A stretch of 7,362 nucleotides of DNA from an uncultured Pseudomonas sp. GTDB lineage: Bacteria; Pseudomonadota; Gammaproteobacteria; Pseudomonadales; Pseudomonadaceae. Position numbers and translations under genes: made by a program. The stretch covers positions 1 to 7,362 of the forward strand of contig CALMID010000499.1 in assembly GCA_937863915.1 (NCBI GenBank), read 5' to 3'. The notes beneath the pieces are model-generated. The model saw only the letters and a list, made by a program, of their open reading frames with translations. It was not told where the DNA came from and searched no databases. Shown here in pieces: positions 1 to 5,932 of this stretch (position 1 is its first letter; each line of letters starts with the position of its first letter).

Positions 1-1
1 A

Positions 2-412
2 TACCTGCAACTTCATCAGCAGCACTTCACCACAGCGAAAAGCCTGATCGTGGGCGACCTCAACAGTAACGCCTGCTGGGATGTCTGGGATCGCTGGTGG
101 AATCACTCCGACGTGGTCAAACAGCTGGCTGACGCAGGCCTTTCCAGCCTCTATCACCAGCTGTCCGGAGAAGATCAGGGCAATGAATCAAGCGCCACAT
201 TCTTCATGCAGCGCAAACTCGAAAAGCCTTATCACATTGATTACATCTTTCTGAGTCAGGCGCTGCTGCAGGCTGCCACATTGAAGGTCGGCCAACCGCA
301 GCAATGGCTGCAGCACAGTGACCATATGCCTCTCATTGCCACATTCGGCTGTACGGCGACGGCACCAGAGAATCACCCGAACTCGAATCCCACGCAGACT
401 CAGGGCAGATAG
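2..412 (+). CDS. Endonuclease/exonuclease/phosphatase (EEP) family protein, 3' end only
   Basis: The reading frame is open from base 2, so this is the C-terminal 136 residues of a gene that begins upstream of the window. It shows the second half of an EEP (DNase I-like) fold. There is a GDLN motif at window residues 18-21, where D and N are catalytic in the family, then HIDYIF around 78-83, then the terminal SDHMPL motif at 106-111 with the conserved D-H pair. EEP proteins hydrolyse phosphodiester or phosphomonoester bonds with a divalent metal. The substrate cannot be told from this fragment. About 20 polar residues follow the last domain motif and look like a disordered tail. GC content is visibly lower than in the rest of the window (about 43-57 percent in lines counted by hand, against about 67 percent in a line of the 3'-terminal gene). 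The last 13 bases overlap the end of the convergent kinase gene. The GTG at 50 is not the start, because the fold continues upstream of it. Confidence 0.8.
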   Translation, partial: YLQLHQQHFTTAKSLIVGDLNSNACWDVWDRWWNHSDVVKQLADAGLSSLYHQLSGEDQGNESSATFFMQRKLEKPYHIDYIFLSQALLQAATLKVGQPQQWLQHSDHMPLIATFGCTATAPENHPNSNPTQTQGR

Positions 413-1092
413 ATTCGAAACTCACCGCCGCCCAGCGGCCCGCCGTTGCTGATTTCGATATGCCCGCGCACGCCATTGCGCTCGTGCAGCTCGGCGATGC
501 GCCCGGAGAAATACAGGCCCAGGCCGGTGCTGCCGGTGCTGTGGTTGATGCCCAGGACATAGTCGGACTGCTTGGCCAGCATGGCCTCGGGGTAGCCCTC
601 GCCGTCGTCGCAGACCGACAGCACCAGCGTGCCCTGTTCCTCCCAGGCGCGCAGCAGCAGTTGCTGGCGGGCATAGCGAATCGAGTTGGTGATGATGTTG
701 GACACCACCGAGCCGATCAGGTTGTGATCGAACACGCCCATCAGACCGAACTCCTCGACCTCGCAACGCGCCTCGATGTGCCGGCTCTGCAGCACCTCGA
801 AATGCCGGGCGATCTGTTCCTCGAGAAAGTCCTCGACCTCCAGGTAGGCCGGCTGCAACGGCAGCTGGTTGACCCCCAGTTTGTACAGACCGAGCAGCTG
901 CACCAGCATGCCGTTGAGGCGGGCGAACTCGTATTCGATCACCCCGTGCTCGCGGGTGTGCAGCAGGGCCTCGGGCATCTGGCGGATCCACTGGTTGTGG
1001 GTCTGGGTCAGCATGGCCAGGGAGTTCTTCATGTCGTGCACGGTGGAGGCGATCACCGTGGAGAAATCCAGCCCCTCGCGTGACTCGCTCAT
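400..1092 (-). CDS. Small soluble sensor-less histidine kinase
   Basis: This encodes a 230-residue cytoplasmic histidine kinase. A phosphoacceptor segment HDMKNSL lies near the N-terminus, with His19 as the likely phosphorylated residue. A HATPase_c domain follows, with an N box (NIITNS, residues 132-137), a G1 box (DDGEGYP, 162-168) and a G2 box (GSTGLGL, 187-193). No transmembrane segment, PAS, GAF or HAMP region is visible, so the protein is only a dimerisation/phosphotransfer helix pair plus the ATPase. The ATG is inside the ATGA overlap with the upstream response-regulator stop codon and has no strong Shine-Dalgarno of its own, which points to translational coupling. A longer in-frame reading to 1185 would enter the regulator gene and was rejected. 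The partner is almost certainly the adjacent receiver-TPR protein. With no sensor domain, its input must come from a partner protein or from the regulator itself. The C-terminus (FRIYLP) looks like a natural domain end. Confidence 0.85.
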   Translation of the reverse strand: MSESREGLDFSTVIASTVHDMKNSLAMLTQTHNQWIRQMPEALLHTREHGVIEYEFARLNGMLVQLLGLYKLGVNQLPLQPAYLEVEDFLEEQIARHFEVLQSRHIEARCEVEEFGLMGVFDHNLIGSVVSNIITNSIRYARQQLLLRAWEEQGTLVLSVCDDGEGYPEAMLAKQSDYVLGINHSTGSTGLGLYFSGRIAELHERNGVRGHIEISNGGPLGGGEFRIYLP

Positions 1093-2693
1093 GCGCCGAA
1101 CGCCCGCTGGCGCAGTTGCTGGTAGCGTTCCTGGCGCGGGTCCGTATCGGGGATCATGCGCACCGCATCCAGGCAGGCGCGGCACTCGCCAAGCAATGCC
1201 TCGCTGCCCTTGTCGGCCGCCAGACGCAGCAATGACTGCGCGGTATTGAGGGCGATACTGATGTTCTTCGGCTGCAGCAGCAGCGCCCGGCGGAACAGCG
1301 CCAGCGCCTCGTCGTGCTGGCCCTGCTGGTAGCAGCGCACGCCCTGGCGGTTGAGTTCCACCGCCTCCTTGCCACCTCCGAGAATGGCCGGATCGCTGGT
1401 TTGCCCGGCCACCTTCTGCAGCACCGCCGGGTCGTCACCGTAGATTTCCACACAGTTCTTCAGCAGCTCGTCGCCGGCACCCGGCTGGCCCAGGTCACGC
1501 AGCTGGCCAGCCACCTGCAGGGCCACCTCGGCGGAGAAGAACTGCGGCAGGTCGGCCATACGCGCCATGGCCTCCTCGGTGAGCTTTTTCGCCTGCGCCG
1601 CATCACCGGACTTCACCAGGCTCTGGGCATGGGCCAGACGCGCGCGCACCTGCACCGCCGGGTTGTCGCTGTAGGTCTTTTCCAGCTCGCCGAGGGTCTG
1701 GCCGATCTCCTGCTGCACGCGCTTGTCCAGGCTGCCGTCGCCCGCCTGGGAAGTCAGCGCCTGACTGAGGCCGAGGTAGTTCTCCGGGCTCTTGAAGCGC
1801 GAGGTACGGCCCTGCTCGACGGCATGCCGGTAGGCCTTGGAGGCCACCTCGAAATCCTCGTTGGCCATGGCCAGCTTGCCGAGGTGCATCTGTCGGCGAA
1901 TGGCCAGTGGCGACAGCTTGATCGCCTCCTCCAGCAGGTGCTGCGCCTTCTTTTCCTCGCCCAGCGCCTCCAGTACGGCGGCCAGGCCATCGTACAGACC
2001 GGGCAGCATGGCGAACTGTTGCAGGCCCTTTTCATACACCTCGCGGGCACGCTGCAACTGGTTGCGACTGTGCAGCAGGCTACCCAGGGCCATGTAGGCC
2101 CAAGGCAGCGGACGGTCGGCGAGCAGCTGGGTCAGCAGCTGTTCGAGTTCATCGTGACGCCCCAGCTCGCGCAGGGCGCCGGCCTTGTAGCGCAGGCACA
2201 GCGGCGCATAACGCTTGTCCTGGCGACTCAGCTCGTCGCAGGCGGCGAGCACGGCAGCATGCTCGGCCTTGTCCAGCGCCTGGAGGATGGGTTTCAGCGC
2301 GGTCTTGCGCTCGACCAGCTTGTCCAGGCGCTGCAGCAGGCTGGCGCGGTTGAACGGCTTGGTCAGGTAGGCATCCGGCTCATGTTCGAGGGCGCTGAGC
2401 ACCATGGCCTGGCTACTCTCAGCGGTGACCATGACGAAGATGCACTGGTGGCTGATCAGCTTGCCGGCGATCAGTTCCTCCAGTACCTGCTGGCCGTTCT
2501 TGCCGGAGCCCAGGTTGTAGTCGTGCAGGATGATGTCGTAGCGCTTGTTGCGGCACATCACCAGGGTGTCTTCGCCACGGTCGGCGGTATCCACGTCCTT
2601 GGCGCCGATGTCGCGCAGCATGGCCTTGATCGAGCTGCGGAAGTCGGAGAAGTCATCGACGATGAGAAAACGGGTACGACTGTAATCCTGCAT
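1089..2693 (-). CDS. Response regulator with N-terminal receiver domain and long TPR region
   Basis: The 534-residue protein begins with a CheY-like receiver (about 7-127). It has the acidic pair D13-D14, phosphoacceptor D58 in the segment HDYNLG, T90 and the conserved K112 in TKPF. The rest is alpha-helical with tetratricopeptide-like repeats. The clearest span about 164-295 (for example WAYMALGSLLHSRNQLQRA at 198-216), with another unit near 444-477 (GVRCYQQGQHDEALALFRRA). There is no DNA-binding or enzymatic output domain, so phosphorylation probably alters protein-protein contacts made by the TPR part. The chosen ATG has AGGAA seven bases upstream, and the receiver starts directly after it; the frame extends further upstream but without domain sequence. 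The gene overlaps the downstream kinase by ATGA. The 73-bp gap to gntR has no clear promoter boxes. This is a recognisable Pseudomonas architecture, but I do not know a gene name for it. Confidence 0.88.
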   Translation of the reverse strand: MQDYSRTRFLIVDDFSDFRSSIKAMLRDIGAKDVDTADRGEDTLVMCRNKRYDIILHDYNLGSGKNGQQVLEELIAGKLISHQCIFVMVTAESSQAMVLSALEHEPDAYLTKPFNRASLLQRLDKLVERKTALKPILQALDKAEHAAVLAACDELSRQDKRYAPLCLRYKAGALRELGRHDELEQLLTQLLADRPLPWAYMALGSLLHSRNQLQRAREVYEKGLQQFAMLPGLYDGLAAVLEALGEEKKAQHLLEEAIKLSPLAIRRQMHLGKLAMANEDFEVASKAYRHAVEQGRTSRFKSPENYLGLSQALTSQAGDGSLDKRVQQEIGQTLGELEKTYSDNPAVQVRARLAHAQSLVKSGDAAQAKKLTEEAMARMADLPQFFSAEVALQVAGQLRDLGQPGAGDELLKNCVEIYGDDPAVLQKVAGQTSDPAILGGGKEAVELNRQGVRCYQQGQHDEALALFRRALLLQPKNISIALNTAQSLLRLAADKGSEALLGECRACLDAVRMIPDTDPRQERYQQLRQRAFGA

Positions 2694-2755
2694 CGGGTAG
2701 TTCCTGGTGCAACAGAAAGAAATTAGCCCTGAGTGTAGTTTCCCGGCGCCAAACT

Positions 2756-2775
2756 GCCCGCTCGTCTTAGCGGGC
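2756..2775 (-). terminator. Possible intrinsic terminator at the end of the GntR gene
   Basis: A perfect 7-bp GC-rich stem (GCCCGCT / AGCGGGC) with a 6-base loop overlaps the TAA stop of the GntR gene (2767-2769). On the minus strand it is followed by AGTTTGG, so the U tract is short. It could end the gntR transcript before the response-regulator operon. A competing hairpin (2770-2776 with 2784-2790) lies inside the last codons. The rest of the 73-bp gap (2694-2755) holds the Shine-Dalgarno site of the response regulator and no convincing promoter boxes. Confidence 0.4.
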
Positions 2776-3429
2776 GGGCCGCTCGCCCGCCTCCAGATCG
2801 AGCAGATTGAGGAGGAACTTGCCGAAGTAGGACAGGTCCGCCTCGATCGCCGCGCGCGCGCCGGCAGGCTCGCCACGCTCGATGGCGGCCAGGCAATCCT
2901 CGTGGAAATCATTGAGGCGCAGCGACAGATCGGCCTCGGTGAACAGACGGTTGAAGAAGGGCCCGACCTGCAGCCACAACGATTCGATCAGGCGCAGCAG
3001 CACCGGGTTGGCGCAGGCCTGGTAGAGGGTCAGGTGGAACCGGCTGTTGTGCGTCAGGTAGCCCTGCACATCGCGCTGCTCCAGCGCACTTTCCATCTCG
3101 GCCACGCAATCGCGCAGGATGTCCCGCTCGCGGGGGCTCAGGCGCCGGGCGCCCTCTTCGGCGGCCAGGCCTTCCAGGCTCAGGCGCACCTGGAACAGCT
3201 GCTGGAAACGCTCGCGGGTCATCGCCGGCACGCGCACCGAGCGCTGCTGCTCGCCCTCCAGCGCCCCCTCGGCGACCAGGCGCTGCAACGCCGCACGCAC
3301 CGGCATCGGGCTGGTGCCCCAGGCGGCGGCCAGGTCGCGGATCTTCAGGCGTTCGCCGGGCTTGAATGTGCCGGCCAGCAAGGCGGCACGCAGGTTCTGG
3401 TACAGCTGCTCCTGCAGGTTGTCGGCCAT
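2767..3429 (-). CDS. GntR-family transcriptional regulator, FadR/FCD subfamily
   Basis: The 220-residue protein has an N-terminal winged helix-turn-helix (about 6-70; PGERLKIRDLAAAWGTSPMP at 24-43 leads into the recognition helix, then LVAEGALE). An all-helical FCD ligand-binding domain follows (about 76-205). FCD domains often bind a metal through Asp/Asn-x3-His plus two further His. Here N128-x3-H132 and H176 are present, but the position of the last His appears to be D198. The ATG at 3429 has AAGGA at a proper distance; an upstream in-frame TTG at 3480 is less likely. Such proteins are usually repressors released by an acidic metabolite. The likely target is the divergent SDR/aminotransferase promoter with its two TGTGATCACA palindromes, although no copy lies in front of this gene. 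It is on the same strand as the SDR, 204 bp downstream. The effector is unknown. Confidence 0.92.
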   Translation of the reverse strand: MADNLQEQLYQNLRAALLAGTFKPGERLKIRDLAAAWGTSPMPVRAALQRLVAEGALEGEQQRSVRVPAMTRERFQQLFQVRLSLEGLAAEEGARRLSPRERDILRDCVAEMESALEQRDVQGYLTHNSRFHLTLYQACANPVLLRLIESLWLQVGPFFNRLFTEADLSLRLNDFHEDCLAAIERGEPAGARAAIEADLSYFGKFLLNLLDLEAGERPAR

Positions 3430-3431
3430 GG

Positions 3432-3488
3432 TCAGCGTCCTTGTGGCGGAGCGGGCAGTTGGGAAAGGGTCAGCAGGCAATCGCGCAT
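3432..3488 (-). CDS. Possible 18-residue leader peptide upstream of the GntR gene
   Basis: An ATG at 3488 with a good Shine-Dalgarno (GGAG, six bases before it) opens a short frame reading MRDCLLTLSQLPAPPQGR, then TGA. The stop is two bases before the ATG of the GntR gene, and the GntR Shine-Dalgarno (AAGGA) lies within the last codons of the short frame. If translated, it would couple or modulate initiation of the regulator. No homologue is known to me, and an ORF this short can arise by chance. The case rests on the ribosome-binding site and the spacing. Confidence 0.35.
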   Translation of the reverse strand: MRDCLLTLSQLPAPPQGR

Positions 3489-3556
3489 GGGATTCTCCGG
3501 GGTGTTGAACATTAAGCTGGGCGATTCTGCTAGAGGCAGGCTAGGCGCGGCAGCGA

Positions 3557-3596
3557 CCGAAAAGCGGAGTTGGCTGTAGCCAATGAGCATTTTCGG
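3557..3596. repeat. Nested, exactly symmetrical inverted repeat in the SDR-gntR gap
   Basis: Outer arms CCGAAAA (3557-3563) and TTTTCGG (3590-3596) enclose inner arms TTGGCT (3570-3575) and AGCCAA (3578-3583). All arms are symmetrical about 3576/3577, with a 2-base centre and 6-base spacers on each side that are not complementary to each other. It lies 128-167 bp upstream of the GntR start and 38 bp past the SDR stop. It has no trailing T run, so it is a poor intrinsic terminator. A two-dimer operator or a structured 5' leader of gntR fits better. The rest of the 204-bp gap shows only short 4-bp hairpins (for example 3622-3633) and no strong promoter. Confidence 0.6.
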
Positions 3597-3633
3597 ACAC
3601 TGGCGCAACGACGCCTGACCGACGCAGAAGCGT

Positions 3634-4413
3634 TCAGGGGGCTTTGTTTTCGATCAGGCAATTGCCGCCGTCCACCACCAGCACTTCACCGGTGATGTAA
3701 CTGGCCTCGGGCGACGCCAGGAAGGCCACCGCAGCGGCCACTTCTTCGGGACGACCGGCGCGACCGATCGGCGTGTACTCGGCGGCATGGCGTTCTTCGT
3801 CGGTGCTGGAACCGGTGGCGATCCAGCCCGGCGCCACGCTGTTGACCGTGATGCCCTGCCTGGCCACTTCCAGCGCCAGGCCCATGCTCATGCCGAGCAT
3901 GGCCGCCTTCGCCGCGCTGTAGGCCGACTCGCCCGGGTTGCTGCCACGGGTGCCGGTGGTGGAACTGATATTGACGATGCGCCCAAAGCCACGCGCCTGC
4001 ATGCCCGGCAACACGGCGCGGGTGAGCAGAAAAGCCGTGGTCAGGTTACGGGCAATCGACAGATTCCAGGTCAGCAGATCCATATCCGCCAGTTCGGCAA
4101 AGGGCTCGGGGCTACCCTGCATGGCCATGCCGGCATTGTTCACCAGCACGTCGATGCGGCCCCACAGGCCCTCGGCCCAGGCCGCCAGCTCGCGCACCTG
4201 CGCCTCGTCGGTGAGATCGGCCGGGCGGCCTTCCACCTCGAAGCCCTCGGCGCGCAGCTCGGGCACCCGCTCATGGATACGCGCGCTGCTGGCGCTGATG
4301 ATCAGCCGGGCACCGGCCTGGCCGAGACGGCGGGCGATGGCCATGCCGATACCGTCCGCGGCGCCTGCGCCGCTCACCAGGGCGACCCGGCCCTGCCATA
4401 CTGAATGCGTCAT
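3634..4413 (-). CDS. Short-chain dehydrogenase/reductase (SDR), classical type
   Basis: The 259-residue NAD(P)-dependent oxidoreductase has a Rossmann fold and typical classical-SDR length. It shows the cofactor loop SGAGAADGIG (14-23, two residues longer than the common TGxxxGIG), NNAG (92-95), catalytic Asn117, Ser151 in NISSTTG, and the YxxxK pair Tyr165/Lys169. PGWIAT (195-200) and the C-terminal VDGGN segment are also typical. It resembles 3-oxoacyl-ACP reductase-like SDRs, but the substrate cannot be assigned. It probably oxidises a hydroxyl or reduces a carbonyl in the pathway of the divergent aminotransferase and gamma-glutamyl ligase. The ATG at 4413 has a strong AAGAGGTG ribosome-binding site. 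An in-frame start at 4467 would put the operator palindromes inside the gene and was rejected. A perfect 14-bp palindrome lies directly upstream of the ribosome-binding site, so repression by a bound regulator is likely. Confidence 0.93.
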   Translation of the reverse strand: MTHSVWQGRVALVSGAGAADGIGMAIARRLGQAGARLIISASSARIHERVPELRAEGFEVEGRPADLTDEAQVRELAAWAEGLWGRIDVLVNNAGMAMQGSPEPFAELADMDLLTWNLSIARNLTTAFLLTRAVLPGMQARGFGRIVNISSTTGTRGSNPGESAYSAAKAAMLGMSMGLALEVARQGITVNSVAPGWIATGSSTDEERHAAEYTPIGRAGRPEEVAAAVAFLASPEASYITGEVLVVDGGNCLIENKAP

Positions 4414-4422
4414 GCTCACCTC

Positions 4423-4436
4423 TTTGTGATCACAAA
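4423..4436. promoter_or_regulatory. Operator-like palindrome 1 (TTTGTGATCACAAA), SDR side
   Basis: A perfect 14-bp palindrome whose core TGTGATCACA recurs at 4488-4497. It starts about ten bases upstream of the SDR ATG and touches its Shine-Dalgarno region, so a bound protein would block transcription or initiation of the SDR gene. The neighbouring GntR/FCD regulator is the obvious candidate, since such proteins bind short palindromes with GT/AC half-sites. The assignment is an inference. Confidence 0.65.
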
Positions 4437-4444
4437 TATGGGAA

Positions 4445-4456
4445 TAGGCTAGCCTA
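4445..4456. promoter_or_regulatory. Second-type palindrome TAGGCTAGCCTA in the divergent promoter region
   Basis: A perfect 12-bp palindrome, different in sequence from the two TGTGATCACA sites. It is centred 21 bp from the first and 42 bp from the second, close to two and four helical turns. It may be the site of another regulator or a chance palindrome. Its GGCT/AGCC half-sites also occur, with a 2-base spacer, in the inverted repeat at 3570-3583. Confidence 0.35.
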
Positions 4457-4477
4457 AAACCCTTCATCGCACACCTA

Positions 4478-4507
4478 TTGACATAAATGTGATCACAAAT
4501 GCAGGAT
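4478..4507 (+). promoter_or_regulatory. Sigma-70 type promoter for the aminotransferase gene
   Basis: A perfect TTGACA -35 box (4478-4483) is followed by a weak -10 candidate (CAGGAT, 4502-4507, 18-bp spacer; alternatives with 17 bp are no better). Operator palindrome 2 lies wholly in the spacer, which is a classic repression position. The weak -10 means the start point is uncertain. No equally clear promoter for the opposite-strand SDR gene was found in the 123-bp region. Confidence 0.5.
4488..4497. promoter_or_regulatory. Operator-like palindrome 2 (TGTGATCACA), aminotransferase side
   Basis: This is an exact copy of the core of palindrome 1, 63 bp away from it, which is six turns at 10.5 bp per turn. 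It lies between the -35 box and the -10 candidate of the aminotransferase promoter. The outer bases are less symmetrical than in palindrome 1. The pair is in phase, so one regulator could bind both sites on the same DNA face and might loop the region. Confidence 0.65.
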
Positions 4508-4536
4508 GTGCGGAAATCCGAACGAGGTGTTCAAGA

Positions 4537-5928
4537 ATGACTGCCAGTGGTATCAGCCAAGCCGCCGTGGAAACTTTCGCCGCCCGCGAGCGCGCACGCT
4601 TCCTCGAACGCAATCCTAAGTCCGTCGCCTTCCACCAACCACCGCGCAACTCCCTGTATGCCGGCGTCCCGATGCACTGGAACGCCGACTCGTCGACACC
4701 CTGCCCGCTGTTCGTCGAGCGCGCCAAGGGTGCGCGCTTCTATGACGTCGACGGCCACGAGTACATCGACTTCTGCCTGGGCGACACCGGCACCATGTTC
4801 GGCCACTCGCCGGACCCGATCGCCAAGGCCATCGCCGAGCAGGCCAACAACGGCCTGACCACCATGCTGCCGGGCGAGGACGCCGTGGTCTGCGGCGAGC
4901 TGCTGGCCGCGCGCTTCGGCCTGCCGTTCTGGCAGGTCACCGCCACCGCCACCGACTCCAACCGCTACGTGCTGCGCTGGGCCCGCGCCGTGACCGGACG
5001 CAAGACCCTGCTGGTGTTCGACGGCTGCTACCACGGCACCGTCGACGACGTGATGGTGCGCTGCCGCGACGGCGAGACCGTGCACCGTTCCGGCCTGGTT
5101 GGCCAGGCCTATGACCTGACCGAATACAGCCGCGCCATTCCGTTCAACGATGTCGAAGCGCTGGAAGCCGCGCTGGCCCAGGGCGACGTCTGCGCCCTGC
5201 TGTGCGAGCCGGCCATGACCAATATCGGCATGGTCCTGCCGGACCCGGGCTTCATGCAGAAATGCCGCGAACTGACCCGCAAGTACGGCAGCCTGCTGAT
5301 CATCGACGAGACCCACACCATCTCCACCAATATCGGTGGCTGCACGAAGCTGTGGAACCTCGACCCGGACTTCTTCGTGGTCGGCAAGCCGATCGCCGGC
5401 GGCGTGCCCTGCGGCATCTTCGGCTGCAGCGCGGAGATGGCCGAGAAGATGCTCGCCTCGCGCCAGAAAGCGCAGGCAGACAGCCATGGGCACGGCCACA
5501 GCGGCATGGGCACGACGCTTTCGGCCAACGCCCTGGCCATGCACTGCATGCGCGCCAACCTGGAACAGGTGATGACCCAGGCCGCCTACGACCACATGCT
5601 GCCGCTGGCCAAGCGCCTGGCCGACGGCTTCCGTGGCCTGATCGCCAAGCACGACCTGAAGTGGTCGGTGACCGAGCTGGGCGCGCGCAGCGAATTCCAG
5701 TTCTGCCCGGTGTCGCCACGCACCGGCGCCGAGGCCGAGGCCGCCTTCCACGATGAGCTGCAGATGGCCATCCACCTGTACCTGATCAACCGCGGCATCC
5801 TGATCACCCCGTTCCACAACATGACCCTGTGCTGCCCGAGCACCACGGCCGAGGATGTGGACAAGCTGATCAGCATGCTGGACCAGGCCATCACCGAGCT
5901 GCTGGCCATTCCCGGCGCGCGTCTCTGA
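4537..5928 (+). CDS. Class III PLP-dependent aminotransferase, glutamate-1-semialdehyde aminomutase-like
   Basis: The 463-residue fold-type I enzyme transfers an amino group between an amine or amino acid and a keto acid using pyridoxal phosphate. Visible features are YDVDGHEYIDF (69-79), the cofactor-stacking region GCYHGTVDD (163-171), DETHT (257-261, with D257 contacting the PLP ring nitrogen) and VVGKPIAGG (281-289) with Schiff-base lysine K284. GTTLSAN follows at 325-331. RWARAVTGRK and the following segment resemble HemL. The usual SGTEA phosphate-binding loop is replaced by a TATATDSNR sequence (135-143). A His-rich stretch HGHGH (317-321) precedes the GTTLSAN motif. The ATG at 4537 has GAGGTG about eight bases upstream. 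An in-frame GTG at 4489 would lie inside the operator and was rejected. The gene begins an operon with the downstream gamma-glutamyl ligase (57-bp gap) and is divergent from the SDR. A true HemL role is unlikely in this catabolic setting. The substrate is unknown. Confidence 0.9.
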   Translation: MTASGISQAAVETFAARERARFLERNPKSVAFHQPPRNSLYAGVPMHWNADSSTPCPLFVERAKGARFYDVDGHEYIDFCLGDTGTMFGHSPDPIAKAIAEQANNGLTTMLPGEDAVVCGELLAARFGLPFWQVTATATDSNRYVLRWARAVTGRKTLLVFDGCYHGTVDDVMVRCRDGETVHRSGLVGQAYDLTEYSRAIPFNDVEALEAALAQGDVCALLCEPAMTNIGMVLPDPGFMQKCRELTRKYGSLLIIDETHTISTNIGGCTKLWNLDPDFFVVGKPIAGGVPCGIFGCSAEMAEKMLASRQKAQADSHGHGHSGMGTTLSANALAMHCMRANLEQVMTQAAYDHMLPLAKRLADGFRGLIAKHDLKWSVTELGARSEFQFCPVSPRTGAEAEAAFHDELQMAIHLYLINRGILITPFHNMTLCCPSTTAEDVDKLISMLDQAITELLAIPGARL

Positions 5929-5932
5929 ACCG

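Noticed and set aside
1314..2726. A 470-codon plus-strand frame opposite the response regulator
   Set aside because: It is a shadow of the receiver-TPR gene, with no recognisable domain and a Leu/Gln/His/Ala/Gly-rich translation.
2694..2766. Sigma-54 or sigma-70 promoter for the response regulator
   Set aside because: No GG-N10-GC pair of the right form and no properly spaced -35/-10 boxes could be found. Weak AT-rich hexamers alone were not enough to annotate.
3430..3480. Longer GntR protein starting at TTG 3480
   Set aside because: The extra 17 residues precede the winged-helix domain and show no conservation-like features. The ATG at 3429 has a better ribosome-binding site and fits family length.
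4423..4497. TGTGA/TCACA sites as CRP/Vfr binding sites
   Set aside because: CRP-type sites need six bases between TGTGA and TCACA. Here the half-sites are directly adjacent, so a GntR-like or other short palindrome is more likely.
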